Below are positions 40,422 to 47,641 of a stretch of DNA of 64,000 nucleotides, in pieces (within the stretch, counting starts at the first letter, position 1; the number at the start of each line of letters is the position of its first letter). A model generated the notes under the pieces. That model was not told the origin of the DNA, made no database searches, and saw only the letters and a program-made list of their open reading frames with translations. The DNA lies in assembly GCA_964519895.1 (NCBI GenBank), contig CAZFLE010000021.1, positions 1 to 64,000 of the forward strand. The letters run 5' to 3'. The position numbers and the translations under genes are program-made. The DNA is from CAYFPX01 sp964519895. GTDB lineage: Bacteria; Myxococcota_A; UBA796; CAJQPC01.

Positions 40422-41000
40422 ATGGCCGGCGGAAAAGGCAGGAGGTCCCTGTCTACAGGCGAGGAACTCAACCTCATCCCGATCATGAACCTGGTCTCCA
40501 TCCTCATCCCGTTCCTGCTGATGGCCGCACAATTCGTGCACCTGGCCGTCATCGACTCGACGCTGCCTGCGATCGGGCCGCCGCCAGAGACGCCGCCGGA
40601 AGAGGACGATGATCCGCCGCTGCAGCTCTCCCTGGTGCTGACCGGCAAGGGCATCACCGTCGCCGGCGCGGATGCGGTGCTGAACCCGGAGGGCGCTGAA
40701 GGCGCCGCCCCGGCAGCCCCCGTCGAAGGTGAAGAGGACCAGCCCACGATCCCCTGCAAGGACCCCAACTGCGCGACCCCCGACTCGTATGACTACGAGG
40801 AGCTGACGCGCCTGCTGGGCCTCATCAAGGACGAGTACCCGGACGACGAGAACGTCATCATGGTGCCGGAGTCCCGCATCCCCTACGAGGTCATCGTGAA
40901 GACGATGGATGCGAGCCGCGAGGACAAGAGCGCCTCGGGCGAGGACGGCAAGGCCCGGACGCTGTTCCCATTCGTCGTCATTGCCGGAGGCGCGAAGTAG
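40422..41000 (+). CDS. TolR/ExbD-like protein lacking the channel aspartate
   Basis: A 192-aa protein with a short cytoplasmic N-terminus, one membrane helix and a periplasmic domain with an acidic/Pro-rich insert. The membrane helix reads EELNLIPIMNLVSILIPFLLMAAQFV. Compared with the TolR pattern (xNIxPLxDVxxxLL) the proton-carrying Asp is Asn. The second TolR-like protein directly downstream retains the Asp. The periplasmic domain (RLLGLIKDEYPDDENVIMVPESRIPYEVIVKTMDASR) is a normal TolR/ExbD fold. Paired TolR-like proteins (AglQ and AglS) are established in the Myxococcus gliding motor. ATG 40422 has GGAG upstream. This subunit is probably structural or regulatory. Confidence 0.85.
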   Translation: MAGGKGRRSLSTGEELNLIPIMNLVSILIPFLLMAAQFVHLAVIDSTLPAIGPPPETPPEEDDDPPLQLSLVLTGKGITVAGADAVLNPEGAEGAAPAAPVEGEEDQPTIPCKDPNCATPDSYDYEELTRLLGLIKDEYPDDENVIMVPESRIPYEVIVKTMDASREDKSASGEDGKARTLFPFVVIAGGAK

Positions 41001-41002
41001 CC

Positions 41003-41536
41003 ATGGCACTCAAAAAGAAAGCTCGCGCGTCGGTCTCCGAGGAGCTGAACATCACCTCGATGATGGACATGTTCACCATCATCCTGGTCTTCCTGCTCAA
41101 GTCCTACTCGACCCAGGACATCTCCGTGGCCGCCTCGAGCGACCTGGAGCTCCCGCTGTCGACATCGGCCAAGGAGCCCCAGCTCGCGGTGAACCTCATC
41201 GTCACCAAGACCCAGATCGTCGTGGACGGCGTGCCGGTGCTCGACCTGACCATGGTTCCCGACGAGGAGAACCCCGGCATGGAGCTGATCTCGGTGCCCG
41301 AGGACGAAAAGAAGGGCCAGATGATCACCCGGCTCTACGATCGCCTCCTCGAAAAGGCCGAGCAGGCCAAGGCACTGGGCGAGGCCTCGGGCTCCAAGGA
41401 GCACGAATTCAAGGGCCGCATCCTGCTCCAGTGCGACAAGACGCTGCCCTTCAGTGTCATCCGCGAGGCCATGTACACCGCGGGTCAGGCCCAATTCGGA
41501 GAATTCAAGTTCGTCGTCTACAAGACGTCGGGCTGA
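41003..41536 (+). CDS. TolR/ExbD-like proton-channel subunit (AglQ/AglS-like)
   Basis: A 177-aa protein with a basic N-terminus (MALKKKARASVSEELN), a membrane helix that keeps the functional Asp (ITSMMDMFTIILVFLLKSY) and a periplasmic TolR/ExbD domain (FKGRILLQCDKTLPFSVIREAMYTAGQAQFGEFKFVV). It starts 2 nt after the Asp-less partner and is surely co-transcribed with it. The retained Asp makes it the proton-conducting partner of the TolQ-like channel, together with AglR-like 39663-40322. A strong terminator-like hairpin follows at 41573-41618. Confidence 0.9.
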   Translation: MALKKKARASVSEELNITSMMDMFTIILVFLLKSYSTQDISVAASSDLELPLSTSAKEPQLAVNLIVTKTQIVVDGVPVLDLTMVPDEENPGMELISVPEDEKKGQMITRLYDRLLEKAEQAKALGEASGSKEHEFKGRILLQCDKTLPFSVIREAMYTAGQAQFGEFKFVVYKTSG

Positions 41537-41572
41537 CGCACACCCGGTGCACGCGCCTCATGGGCGCGATCA

Positions 41573-41618
41573 CGAGGGCCCGTCAGGATGCATTGGGTTG
41601 CATCCGGGCGGGCCCTCG
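41573..41618 (+). terminator. Two-tier hairpin terminator after the TolR-like pair
   Basis: The outer stem CGAGGGCCCG (41573-41582) with CGGGCCCTCG (41609-41618) is perfect. An inner perfect stem GGATGCA (41586-41592) with TGCATCC (41599-41605) closes a TTGGGT loop, and a 3x3 internal loop lies between them. It lies 37 nt past the stop. Confidence 0.75.
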
Positions 41619-41652
41619 GTCTATCTTGCGCCGTGTGTCCCCCGCCTTTGAA

Positions 41653-41755
41653 AGGCCCCAATTGGGCCTCTCTGGAGACCTATTCCACAGGTCTGCTAAA
41701 CTTTCCCCCCAGACGCAACGATCTAAAGGATCGAGAGAACCTTCCTCGTAGGAAG
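41653..41755 (+). promoter_or_regulatory. Structured 5' leader of the FHA-TonB-like gene
   Basis: Four successive hairpins lie upstream of the ATG at 41810: 41653-41658 with 41664-41669 (AGGCCC/GGGCCT), 41676-41681 with 41689-41694 (AGACCT/AGGTCT), 41719-41723 with 41729-41733 (CGATC/GATCG), and 41741-41746 with 41750-41755 (CTTCCT/AGGAAG). The spacer is more AT-rich than average. This could be a regulatory or stability leader; it matches no riboswitch class I know. Confidence 0.45.
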
Positions 41756-41809
41756 TGGTCTGACCTGCCAACCGGCCATCTTTGATGCGGTGACAGGAAA
41801 CTGAGGTCC

Positions 41810-43207
41810 ATGGCTGCACAGGCACAGAAGCAGAACAAGGTCTTGCGGATCGGCATCGTCCAGGACGGGAAGATCGTCCAGGAACGGCTGATCAAGTCCG
41901 GCGAGTCCGTGTCGATCGGCGAGAGCACGAAGAACACCTTCGTCTTGCCGCCCACGTCACTCCCCAAGCGGTTCACGCTCTTCCACTGCAAGGGTGGCAA
42001 GTACACGCTGCACATCTCCCAGGAGATGAAGGGCAAGGTCGCGTACAAGGACGCGATCGCATCCCTGAGTCAGCTGCGTGAAAAGGGAGACGCGCCGCGC
42101 AAGGGCAACGTCTGGCAGCTGCCGCTGACGGAAAGCAACCGCGGCAAGGTCGGGATCCAGAACGTCACGGTGCTGTTCCAGTTCGTGCCGCCGCCACCCG
42201 AGCCCGTCACAGCGATCAAGCGCGAGGACTTCCGCCCCCGGCTGATCGAAGAAGACGACCCGGTCTTCATGGGCTTCTTGGGGCTGTTCACCGCCCTGGC
42301 TGTCGTCATGATGATCTACGTGGCCAACGCCGAGCCCATCACGCGGGTGGACCTGGCGACGATCCCGGATCGCTTCACCAAGGTCGTGCTAGCGCCCGAA
42401 GAGCCCGAGCCGACTGAGCCCCTGGAGGTCGACGAGGGCGAGGGCGAGCAGATCGTGCCGGAAGAGACAGACCAGGCCGATGCCTCTGAGGACACCGAGG
42501 AGACCGAGCAGGAAGAGACGGCGGAGCAGGAAGAAGAAGCCGCCCCCGAGCTGAGCGAGGCCGAGAAGGCCGCCGCCGAAGAAGCCCGCCAGGAAGCCCT
42601 GCGCCAGCAGGCTGTCGAGGAGTCCCCGCTGCTGGCCGCCCTCATCGCCACCCGTGGCGAGGGCGGTGGCGCCACAGACGACCCCTATGGCCAGGGCGAC
42701 AGCGTCGGCCAGAACCTGGACGAAGCGCTCAAGTCCGTCACCGGTGTCCAGGCCTCGACCACGGAAAAGGCCGCGGCGCGTGGCAGCAAGGGCGGCGAAG
42801 GCCGTGGCGACGCTGACATCGGAGATCTCGCCCAGGCCAAGGGTGGCTCTGGGGACTTGACCACCGGACCCAAGACCGAGGTCAAGGGCACCGTCAAGAC
42901 CGGTTCTGCCGATCTCGACTTCGTCGAGGGCGATGCCGACGCCGTTCGCAAGGTCGTTCGCAAGTACACCGGGCAGATCAAGTACTGCTACGAGCGGCGC
43001 CTCAAGGAGAACCCCAGCCTCGAGGGACGTGTCGAGGTCCAGTGGAACATCTCGGACGGTCGCGTCACCTCGGCGAGCCTGTTCGCGAACACCACGGGCG
43101 ACGACGAGCTGGGCAGCTGCATCATCAGCAAGATCAAGAAGTGGCGCTTCCCAGCCGACCAGGTCGAGGGCGAGGTCATCTACCCGTTCGTCCTCACCGG
43201 AGGATAG
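41810..43207 (+). CDS. FHA-TM-TonB-like energy transducer (GltG/PglI-like)
   Basis: A 465-aa protein in three parts. A cytoplasmic FHA-like domain (residues ~10-115; VSIGESTKNTFVLP is the FHA start, then TSLPKRFTLFHCKGGKYTLH). A single membrane helix near residue 155 (PVFMGFLGLFTALAVVMMIYVANAEP). A long Glu/Ala-rich periplasmic linker (~190-330) ends in an AgmX/PglI-type TonB-like C-terminal domain (VRKYTGQIKYCYERRLKENP…RVEVQWNISDGRVTSASLF). The layout is that of GltG, which connects the motor (inner membrane) to the periplasm and outer membrane in Myxococcus gliding. FHA domains bind phosphothreonine, so phosphorylation could tune the link. ATG 41810 has GAGGT upstream. An inverted repeat begins at its stop codon. 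Confidence 0.85.
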   Translation: MAAQAQKQNKVLRIGIVQDGKIVQERLIKSGESVSIGESTKNTFVLPPTSLPKRFTLFHCKGGKYTLHISQEMKGKVAYKDAIASLSQLREKGDAPRKGNVWQLPLTESNRGKVGIQNVTVLFQFVPPPPEPVTAIKREDFRPRLIEEDDPVFMGFLGLFTALAVVMMIYVANAEPITRVDLATIPDRFTKVVLAPEEPEPTEPLEVDEGEGEQIVPEETDQADASEDTEETEQEETAEQEEEAAPELSEAEKAAAEEARQEALRQQAVEESPLLAALIATRGEGGGATDDPYGQGDSVGQNLDEALKSVTGVQASTTEKAAARGSKGGEGRGDADIGDLAQAKGGSGDLTTGPKTEVKGTVKTGSADLDFVEGDADAVRKVVRKYTGQIKYCYERRLKENPSLEGRVEVQWNISDGRVTSASLFANTTGDDELGSCIISKIKKWRFPADQVEGEVIYPFVLTGG

Positions 43208-43366
43208 TCCCCTGTCGCGGAAGTTCGCGGGCGCTCACTTGCCCTCGCCGCGCCTTGCGGCCCGCTCTCGCTTTGATGTGACTCGGCCACACCCGGCGCT
43301 CGAGCGGACCACCAGCCACGGCGATGGCGGCGCGATCACCTCACGAACTTCCGCGACAGGGGACTA
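43205..43366. repeat. 23-bp perfect inverted repeat with 116-bp interior
   Basis: The arms 43205-43227 and 43344-43366 are exact reverse complements. The left arm starts inside the stop codon of the GltG-like gene. The interior (43228-43343) has no coding signal and is GC-rich. A transcript could form a very stable long-range stem. A MITE-like element or a terminator are possible readings. Confidence 0.8.
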
Positions 43367-43544
43367 GGCCCCGCTGCGCCAGAGAAAGTGTGAAGGGAAC
43401 GACACCCTCGGCACACTGAGTCGCCGGGGAAGGGTCGCCCTCCCGGGCGCCCTGAACCGGCCGTGTCTCAATCTCTGCCGGAGACTCAAGTTCCCAGCTG
43501 TCGCTCCGATGGAGCAAGTCGGGAGAAGGGTTTCTCCCCCAGGT

Positions 43545-43574
43545 TTGACACGGCAAGGGCCGGCTGACTAGGAT
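43545..43574 (+). promoter_or_regulatory. Sigma-70 promoter of the polysaccharide-export genes
   Basis: TTGACA (43545-43550), 18 bases, TAGGAT (43569-43574). The predicted start near 43581 is only 3 nt before the ATG at 43584, which favours the GTG at 43605 (with GAGGAG upstream) or a leaderless start. The remaining space from 43367 to 43544 shows nothing definite. Confidence 0.65.
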
Positions 43575-43583
43575 GCCCCGGAA

Positions 43584-44174
43584 ATGGGGATGAGGAGACG
43601 AGAAGTGCCGCAAGGATGGAGCTGGCAGCTGTTCGCTGCAGGAATACTGGGTGCAATGGCGCTCAGCTGGAGCCCGCCGGTGCTCTCCCAGGACGCAGGT
43701 GTCTCCGGAGGCCTCGAGCAGACCTCCGCCACGAGCCCCAAGGACAAGGAGGCCTTCGTGAACTCGGCGCTGACCGAGATCAAGGGCATCGCCAAGTCCA
43801 TCTCCAAGGCCCTCGAAGACGCTGAGCGTGAGCAGGACCTGGTCCGCAGCAACTGCCTCACCAAGAAGCAGGCGTCGGTCTCCACCTTGGTCGAGGTCGC
43901 CGAGCAGGCCCAGGCCCAGATGAACGACTACCTCTCTCAGGGCGACACCGACAAGGCGGACTTCGAGTTCCGCAAGGTCGCCGTGGCACTGTCCAAGGCG
44001 CGGCAGTTCTCGGCAGAAGCCGACGCCTGCCTGGGTGAGTCGGGCATGCAGCCAGGCGTCACTGACGTCCAGGTCACGGTCGAGGGGCTCGCCGACGGCG
44101 ACGACCTGGCCCCCATCGACGACGGGAACGACGACATTGGCGTCGACCCGCCCGAGACCTCTCCCTTCCAGTAG
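43584..44174 (+). CDS. Exported helical protein upstream of the polysaccharide-export pair
   Basis: A 196-aa protein with an N-terminal membrane or signal segment (WQLFAAGILGAMALSWSPPVLSQD). A helical, Gln/Lys/Glu-rich body (EAFVNSALTEIKGIAKSISK…ASVSTLVEVAEQAQAQMNDY) carries two cysteines (SNCLTKKQ, DACLGES) able to form a disulfide. The tail is Asp/Pro-rich and ends ETSPFQ. Similar proteins precede outer-membrane beta-barrel genes in Myxococcota. The role is unknown, perhaps periplasmic coupling. The start is open between ATG 43584 (basic MGMRRRE) and GTG 43605 (better ribosome-binding site). Confidence 0.6.
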   Translation: MGMRRREVPQGWSWQLFAAGILGAMALSWSPPVLSQDAGVSGGLEQTSATSPKDKEAFVNSALTEIKGIAKSISKALEDAEREQDLVRSNCLTKKQASVSTLVEVAEQAQAQMNDYLSQGDTDKADFEFRKVAVALSKARQFSAEADACLGESGMQPGVTDVQVTVEGLADGDDLAPIDDGNDDIGVDPPETSPFQ

Positions 44175-44296
44175 TCGCGTCCGACGGCAGGAGACGGTCA
44201 TGGCGCCAGGTGGGCGACTTGCACGCAGGCTTCGAATGGGTGAGGATGGGACCCGCTCCCGCTGGACCCAAGCAGCTGCTGACGCAGGTGGATCGA

Positions 44297-45664
44297 ATGG
44301 CTGACAGCTGCCGCCTGTGGCGGACCGTGCTGACCCGCTCAACGCTGGCGCTGTCCCTGACCCTGGGCCTGCTGCCCGGCCAGGCTCTCGCCGGGGCCGG
44401 GGACCACATTCGCGTGGGCGAAGCCGAGATCGTGCCCTCCATCTTCCTGGGCATGGAGTGGCAGTCCAACCCCTACTACAACGAGCTCGTCGACTTCGTG
44501 CCCGACGACCAGCAACAGGACTACGGCGGCCTGGCTCTGCTGACCTGGCCCACGGTCGACGTCACCTTGGACGGGCCGGACCTGGCGCTGGAGCTCTCGG
44601 CGGGCTGGCGGCCGCGGGTGTACCTCACCCAGGAGCGCCAGAACCTGACCCGCTTCGGCGAAGGCGACTTCGGGGTCGATCTGGACATCCTCCCGCGCTC
44701 CATGATCGGGTTCAACCTGACCGAGAAGTTCAAGGTCTCCACCCGCGCGATGGACGCTGGCTACGCGTCCGACGCCTTCGCGCGGCGCCTCACCAGCACC
44801 ACCACCGGCTTGATCAGCATCCGCCCGGGGGCGGCCCTGGACATCGACGTCGGCGGCCACTTCAGCTGGGACGACTACGACGTGCCGCCCGAGTCCAACC
44901 TGGAGCAGAACGCGAACTACAACTCGCGCATCTCCGGGGGACCCAACCTGTCGGCACAGTGGGCCTTCTTCCCCAAGACCGCCTTTGTGATCAAGGGCGG
45001 GGCCAACTTCTTCAGCTGGACCAACAACTTCGTGAACGCCGAGGGCGGCAACTTCTCCACCGACTACTACGGGGACCGCATCGGCATCCCCGACGGTTGG
45101 GGTTGGCGAGCCCAGGGCGGGCTGATCGGTCGCTTCACCGAGCGCATCGTGCTCAACGTGCTCGCTGGCTATGGCCAGATCAAGTACAACGAGGACTCGG
45201 TGGTCGAGGCCGCGGGCGGCCACGCCGAAGCCGCGAATCCTGCAGCAGCAGGCTTCGATCAGGACCTGGGCGGGATCGACGGACTGTTGCTGACCGCCGA
45301 GGTGTCAGCCACTCCGCTGCTCGGCCACAACATCACCGGCGGCTACCGCAAGGACTTCGAGGACTCGTGGTTCACGAACTACGTGCACTACCACTACGTC
45401 TTCGGCCGCTACGAGGCACAGCTTGGAAGTCGACTGGGCACCACGCTCGAGGCCGGGTACCGGCGAGAGCAGTACCGCGGCGAGGTCAGCCGTGACGACG
45501 ACTTCCTGCGTGCCGGGGGCGGCTTCAGCTACAACGCCGCCGACTGGCTCGACGTCGACCTGGGTGTGCGCTGGAACCGCCGGGTCAGTGCCGACGCCGA
45601 CGCCAAGGCGGAGATCGAGTACGACAACATCCTCTTCGCGCTTGGCATCACCGGCGTCTACTGA
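44297..45664 (+). CDS. Outer-membrane beta-barrel, polysaccharide-export partner (Wzp-like)
   Basis: A 455-aa exported protein. Signal peptide MADSCRLWRTVLTRSTLALS…ALAG, then about 16-18 amphipathic beta-strands with aromatic girdle residues (VPSIFLGMEWQSNPYY, ALELSAGWRPRVYL, LDIDVGGHFSWDDYD, VLNVLAGYGQIKYN, TTLEAGYRREQYRG) and a final strand ending GITGVY, an aromatic C-terminus as recognised by BAM. It lies directly upstream of a short OPX protein. In Myxococcus xanthus, OPX proteins without their own outer-membrane helix work with such beta-barrel porins (Wzp) to export polymers, and I infer the same pairing here. ATG 44297 with AGGTGG upstream is the chosen start. Confidence 0.75.
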   Translation: MADSCRLWRTVLTRSTLALSLTLGLLPGQALAGAGDHIRVGEAEIVPSIFLGMEWQSNPYYNELVDFVPDDQQQDYGGLALLTWPTVDVTLDGPDLALELSAGWRPRVYLTQERQNLTRFGEGDFGVDLDILPRSMIGFNLTEKFKVSTRAMDAGYASDAFARRLTSTTTGLISIRPGAALDIDVGGHFSWDDYDVPPESNLEQNANYNSRISGGPNLSAQWAFFPKTAFVIKGGANFFSWTNNFVNAEGGNFSTDYYGDRIGIPDGWGWRAQGGLIGRFTERIVLNVLAGYGQIKYNEDSVVEAAGGHAEAANPAAAGFDQDLGGIDGLLLTAEVSATPLLGHNITGGYRKDFEDSWFTNYVHYHYVFGRYEAQLGSRLGTTLEAGYRREQYRGEVSRDDDFLRAGGGFSYNAADWLDVDLGVRWNRRVSADADAKAEIEYDNILFALGITGVY

Positions 45665-46490
45665 GCGACCCCTGCGCTCGCTCCTTCTGCTGGGCCTAGC
45701 CCTGTCGTGTGCCGCCCCTGCCTGGGCCGGCGACGCCGGAGGGGTGCCCACCACGGTCCCCACCGAGGCGAACTACGAAGTCGGTCCCGGCGACCTGCTC
45801 GCGCTCGAGGTGTTCGGCGAGGAAGACCTGACCCTGGAGCTCCAGGTGGACCGGGACGGCCAGGTCACCGTGCCGCACATCGGGGCCCTGGACGTGGGCG
45901 GGCAGACCAGCCACCAGGTCGCAGCCAGCATCGAGCAGGCCCTGCGGGACGGCTACCTGGTCGACCCCAAGGTCGCCGTGCGCGTGCTGGAGTACCGGTC
46001 CCGCCCCTTCACCGTGGTCAGCGGCGTCAAGAACGCTGGCATCTACTACATGATGGGACGCACCACAGTGCTCGACGCGATCGCCGTGGCGGGTGGGTCC
46101 CCCGAGAACAGCACCCGTGCCCGGGTGGTGCGGGCCTCCCCCCAGGGTCAGCAGACCTTCGATCTGGACCTCCAGGCCATGACTGGGGGGACCGCAGAGC
46201 CCTTCGTGCTGGAGCCCGAGGACCAGGTCTATGTGCTGGAGCCCGAAGTCGTCTTCGTGACCGGCCAGGTCAAGGAAGAGGGCGCCGTGCCGTGGCTCGA
46301 GGGCATGACCGCCTACCAGGCCCTGACCCGGGCCGGCGGCCCCAACTCGGTGGCCAGGCTGCGCAAGGCCTATGTCCTGCGGGACGGTCAGACCCTGGAG
46401 ATCGATCTCAAGGCGGTCAACAAGGGCCGCGAGGCGGATCTCCTGTTGATGCCCGGGGACCAGCTGGTGATTCCCGAGAGCATCTTCTGA
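45642..46490 (+). CDS. Short OPX/Wza-family polysaccharide export protein
   Basis: A 282-aa periplasmic protein. Signal peptide (ERPLRSLLLLGLALSCAAPAWAG), poly-export (PES) domain (NYEVGPGDLLALEVFGEEDLTLELQVDRDG) and two SLBB-type domains (TVVSGVKNAGIYYMMGRTTVLDAIAVAGG; VVFVTGQVKEEGAVPWLEGMTAY). It ends with MPGDQLVIPESIF and has no C-terminal amphipathic helix for the outer-membrane pore of classical Wza. This is the class that needs a beta-barrel partner, which is the gene upstream. No ATG or GTG start is available; TTG 45642 (overlapping the upstream stop by 23 nt) gives the best signal peptide, CTG 45672 a shorter one. It converges on galE with a 10-bp gap. Confidence 0.85.
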   Translation: MASPASTERPLRSLLLLGLALSCAAPAWAGDAGGVPTTVPTEANYEVGPGDLLALEVFGEEDLTLELQVDRDGQVTVPHIGALDVGGQTSHQVAASIEQALRDGYLVDPKVAVRVLEYRSRPFTVVSGVKNAGIYYMMGRTTVLDAIAVAGGSPENSTRARVVRASPQGQQTFDLDLQAMTGGTAEPFVLEPEDQVYVLEPEVVFVTGQVKEEGAVPWLEGMTAYQALTRAGGPNSVARLRKAYVLRDGQTLEIDLKAVNKGREADLLLMPGDQLVIPESIF

Positions 46491-46500
46491 AGCCGTCGGA

Positions 46501-47478
46501 TCAGTAGCGCGGGTCCTGGGCCCAGCGCCAGGCGGTGGCGATGACGTCGTCGATGTTCGTGTACTGGGGCACCCAGCCCAGCTCGGTCCGTGCCTTGGCC
46601 GCCGCCGCGTAGAGCCCCGGGGCGTCGCCGTCTCGGCGCTCGGCGTCGTCGTAGGGCATGGGGCGGCCGGTGACCCGGGTCACGCCGTCGAGGATCTCCA
46701 GCACGGTGGTGCCGTTGCCGGTGCCCAGGTTCCAGGCCCCGCCCGGCGAGCCGTGCCACAGGTGCACGAGGGCCCGGTGGTGGGCGTCGGCCAGGTCGAG
46801 CACGTGGATGTAGTCTCGGACACAGGTGCCGTCGCGGGTGTCGTAGTCCCGGCCGAAGACCTTGAGGCGGGCCCGCTTGCCCATCAGGGCGTCGAGGGCC
46901 AGCGGGATCAGGTGGGTCTCTGGATCGTGGGACTCTCCCAGGGTGCCGTCCGGGTGGGCGCCCGCGGCATTGAAGTAGCGCAGTGAGGCGATGGACAGTC
47001 CCTGTCGGGCGCGGGCGTCCTCCAGGATCTGTTCCACCATCCACTTGGTCTGGCCGTAGACCGACACCGGAGCCTTGGGATGGACCTCGTCCAGGGGCAG
47101 GTAGTGGGGAGCGCCATAGACCGCACAGGTCGACGAGAACACCATCGCACCGACGTCGGCCCGGGTCATGGCGTCGAGCAGGGAGAGCGTGCCGCCTACG
47201 TTGACGTCGTAATAGCGGACCGGGTGTCGCTGGCTCTCGCCGACCAGGCACAGCGCAGCGAATTGGAGCACGGCGTCGAAGGGGCGGGCGTTCAGGGTCT
47301 GGAAGAGGGTCTCCCGGTCCCGAATGTCTCCCACGACCAGCTCGCTGCGCACGGCCTCGCGGTGGCCCGTGGAGAGGTTGTCGTAGACCACGACCTCGAT
47401 CCCGGCCTCTTCGAGGAAGCGGGCGCAGTGGGAGCCGATGTAGCCCGCGCCTCCCACCACCAGCACTCGCTTCGACAT
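46501..47478 (-). CDS. galE: UDP-glucose 4-epimerase
   Basis: A 325-aa extended short-chain dehydrogenase. It interconverts UDP-glucose and UDP-galactose through a bound NAD+. The N-terminal NAD loop is GGAGYIGSH, followed by YDNLSTGHREAV. The catalytic Ser and Tyr-Lys are in FSSTCAVYG and VYGQTKWMVE. The late FGRDYDTRDGTCVRDYIHV block is the GalE signature. ATG 47478 is preceded by AGGAGG; further upstream in-frame codons are not needed. The neighbouring export genes suggest it supplies UDP-galactose or related sugars for a surface polysaccharide. Confidence 0.95.
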   Translation of the reverse strand: MSKRVLVVGGAGYIGSHCARFLEEAGIEVVVYDNLSTGHREAVRSELVVGDIRDRETLFQTLNARPFDAVLQFAALCLVGESQRHPVRYYDVNVGGTLSLLDAMTRADVGAMVFSSTCAVYGAPHYLPLDEVHPKAPVSVYGQTKWMVEQILEDARARQGLSIASLRYFNAAGAHPDGTLGESHDPETHLIPLALDALMGKRARLKVFGRDYDTRDGTCVRDYIHVLDLADAHHRALVHLWHGSPGGAWNLGTGNGTTVLEILDGVTRVTGRPMPYDDAERRDGDAPGLYAAAAKARTELGWVPQYTNIDDVIATAWRWAQDPRY

Positions 47479-47562
47479 CTCGGGCCTCCTGGGGTCCTCT
47501 ATCCACCTGCTTCCCTGGGTGTGCCCGACCAGCCCTGTCCATCGAACGTCCAGATCTGTGGC

Positions 47563-47592
47563 AATACATGAGGTTTGATCATGACGTGTCAA
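47563..47592 (-). promoter_or_regulatory. Sigma-70 promoter for galE
   Basis: On the minus strand TTGACA (47592-47587), 18 bases, TGTATT (47568-47563). It overlaps the promoter for ftsK on the other strand, so the two divergent genes may compete or share a regulator. Confidence 0.5.
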
Positions 47593-47609
47593 GACTTCTC
47601 TGCTACGAT
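47581..47609 (+). promoter_or_regulatory. Sigma-70 promoter for ftsK
   Basis: ATGACG (47581-47586), 17 bases, TACGAT (47604-47609), about 32 nt before the GTG start at 47642. Its -35 region overlaps the -35 region of the galE promoter. Confidence 0.5.
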
Positions 47610-47641
47610 TCAGCCGGCTCATCAGCGCGCGGAGCAGACAG

